Shown here: positions 5,362-5,957 of the stretch, piece after piece | Layout: every line of letters starts with the position of its first letter | Numbering within the stretch: position 1 is the first letter of the stretch | Origin: an uncultured Chloroflexota bacterium | GTDB lineage: Bacteria > Chloroflexota > Limnocylindria > Limnocylindrales > CSP1-4 | Length of the DNA stretch: 5,957 nucleotides | Direction: 5' to 3' | NCBI GenBank assembly: GCA_903928275.1 | Contig: CAIYQJ010000446.1 | Span: 1 to 5,957, forward strand | Program-made: the position numbers and the translations under genes | Notes under the pieces: generated by a model | What the model was told of the DNA's origin: nothing | What the model saw: the letters and a program-made list of their open reading frames with translations, nothing else | The model's database searches: none

Positions 5362-5957
5362 ATGACCACCTGGCGTCGCCACGCGAAGATCGCGTTCATC
5401 GGCTCGCACGGCATCCGGAAGACCACCGCCGCGCACGCTTTCGCCAACACGATCCAGCGTGCCGGCCGTTCGGCCGAGTACGGGCGCGAGGTCGTGCGCG
5501 ACAACCCGCTCGGCTTCAACGAGGGCGCGACCGGCGAGGCGCAGCTGTGGGTCCTCGTGAGCCAGGTCCGCCAGGAGCTCGAGCTCGCGCGCAAGGCCGA
5601 GGTCCTCGTGACCGACCGCGGCGTCATGGACAACTTCGCGTACTACCTGCGGGCGAACGCGATGGCGGACCCGTTCGACGTGGAGCCGCTCGTCCGCGCC
5701 TGGTCGGCGACCTATGACCTCGTGGTCCGCCTCACGCCGGACATCGCGCTCCGCGATGACGGAGTCCGCAGCACGAACGACGCGTTCCGCGACGACGTGG
5801 AGGCGATCCTCGACGCGCGACTCCCCGGGCTCGTCCGGCCCGACCGGCTGGTGACCGTGGCCGCCTCCGAGGTGACCGATTCCCACGACTGGTGGCCGCT
5901 CGCCGAGCGGCTGGCTGCGATCGTCGGCGAGTCTCTCCTCGCGGACGGCGTCGCGGC
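5362..5957 (+). CDS. AAA_28/NadR-like P-loop NTPase, probable nucleoside or nucleotide kinase (partial)
   Basis: The visible 198 residues run off the right edge without a stop. They follow the small P-loop kinase family related to the NadR kinase domain and thymidylate kinase-like proteins (AAA_28). IAFIGSHGIRKTTAAH (10-25) is the Walker A region, and GREVVRDNPLGFNEGATGEAQ (41-61) is the family's conserved second block. Residues 82-98 (LVTDRGVMDNFAYYL region) carry the DR-x-x-x-D substrate-binding motif with Asp85, Arg86 and Asp90. LRDDGVRSTNDAFRDDV (130-146) resembles the LID/DDGxR segment that contacts ATP phosphates. Walker A reads GSHGIRKT (14-21), with Arg19 where Gly is normally found before the Lys. 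The domain is nearly complete by residue 190, so little is likely missing. The substrate is unknown, and links to neighbouring genes are not evident. Confidence 0.8.
   Translation, partial: MTTWRRHAKIAFIGSHGIRKTTAAHAFANTIQRAGRSAEYGREVVRDNPLGFNEGATGEAQLWVLVSQVRQELELARKAEVLVTDRGVMDNFAYYLRANAMADPFDVEPLVRAWSATYDLVVRLTPDIALRDDGVRSTNDAFRDDVEAILDARLPGLVRPDRLVTVAASEVTDSHDWWPLAERLAAIVGESLLADGVA

Overview
The window is high-GC bacterial DNA (roughly 70% GC by eye) with five protein genes. One (MFS transporter) is on the minus strand and runs off the left edge; four are on the plus strand and the last runs off the right edge. Synonymous positions are mostly G or C, all three visible stop codons are TGA, and there is no Shine-Dalgarno sequence ahead of any start. 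Instead every start codon is preceded by a TANNNT hexamer, four of them with exactly 6 nt between hexamer and ATG, as expected for -10 elements of leaderless mRNAs. This fits a high-GC lineage that uses leaderless transcripts heavily, such as Actinomycetota or a high-GC Chloroflexota class. The sequence alone does not settle which.

Layout: 1-1469 (minus) is an MFS exporter of the EntS/MFS_3 type with an unusual low-complexity C-terminal tail. 1470-1814 is a 345-nt divergent intergenic region. It holds both outward promoters and four copies of a small quasi-palindromic repeat built on the same 11-bp core. 1815-2516 is a soluble DPM1-like family 2 glycosyltransferase. 2545-3519 is a proline iminopeptidase (S33 alpha/beta hydrolase). 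3627-5300 is a multi-pass GT39/ArnT-type glycosyltransferase with an exoplasmic C-terminal domain. 5362 to the right edge is an AAA_28/NadR-like P-loop kinase with an altered Walker A motif.

The four plus-strand genes are co-directional with gaps of 28, 107 and 61 nt, but each has its own -10-like hexamer, so they look like separately started transcripts rather than one tight operon. The clearest functional pairing is between the GT2 enzyme, whose family makes polyprenyl-phosphate sugars, and the GT39 enzyme, whose family uses such donors on the outer face of the membrane. The peptidase between them and the kinase after them have no evident link to that step.

The most unusual material is the intergenic repeat cluster, the uniform leaderless promoter geometry and the Walker A substitution. 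I see no mobile element, CRISPR array, tRNA or rRNA, and no clear multigene novel system.
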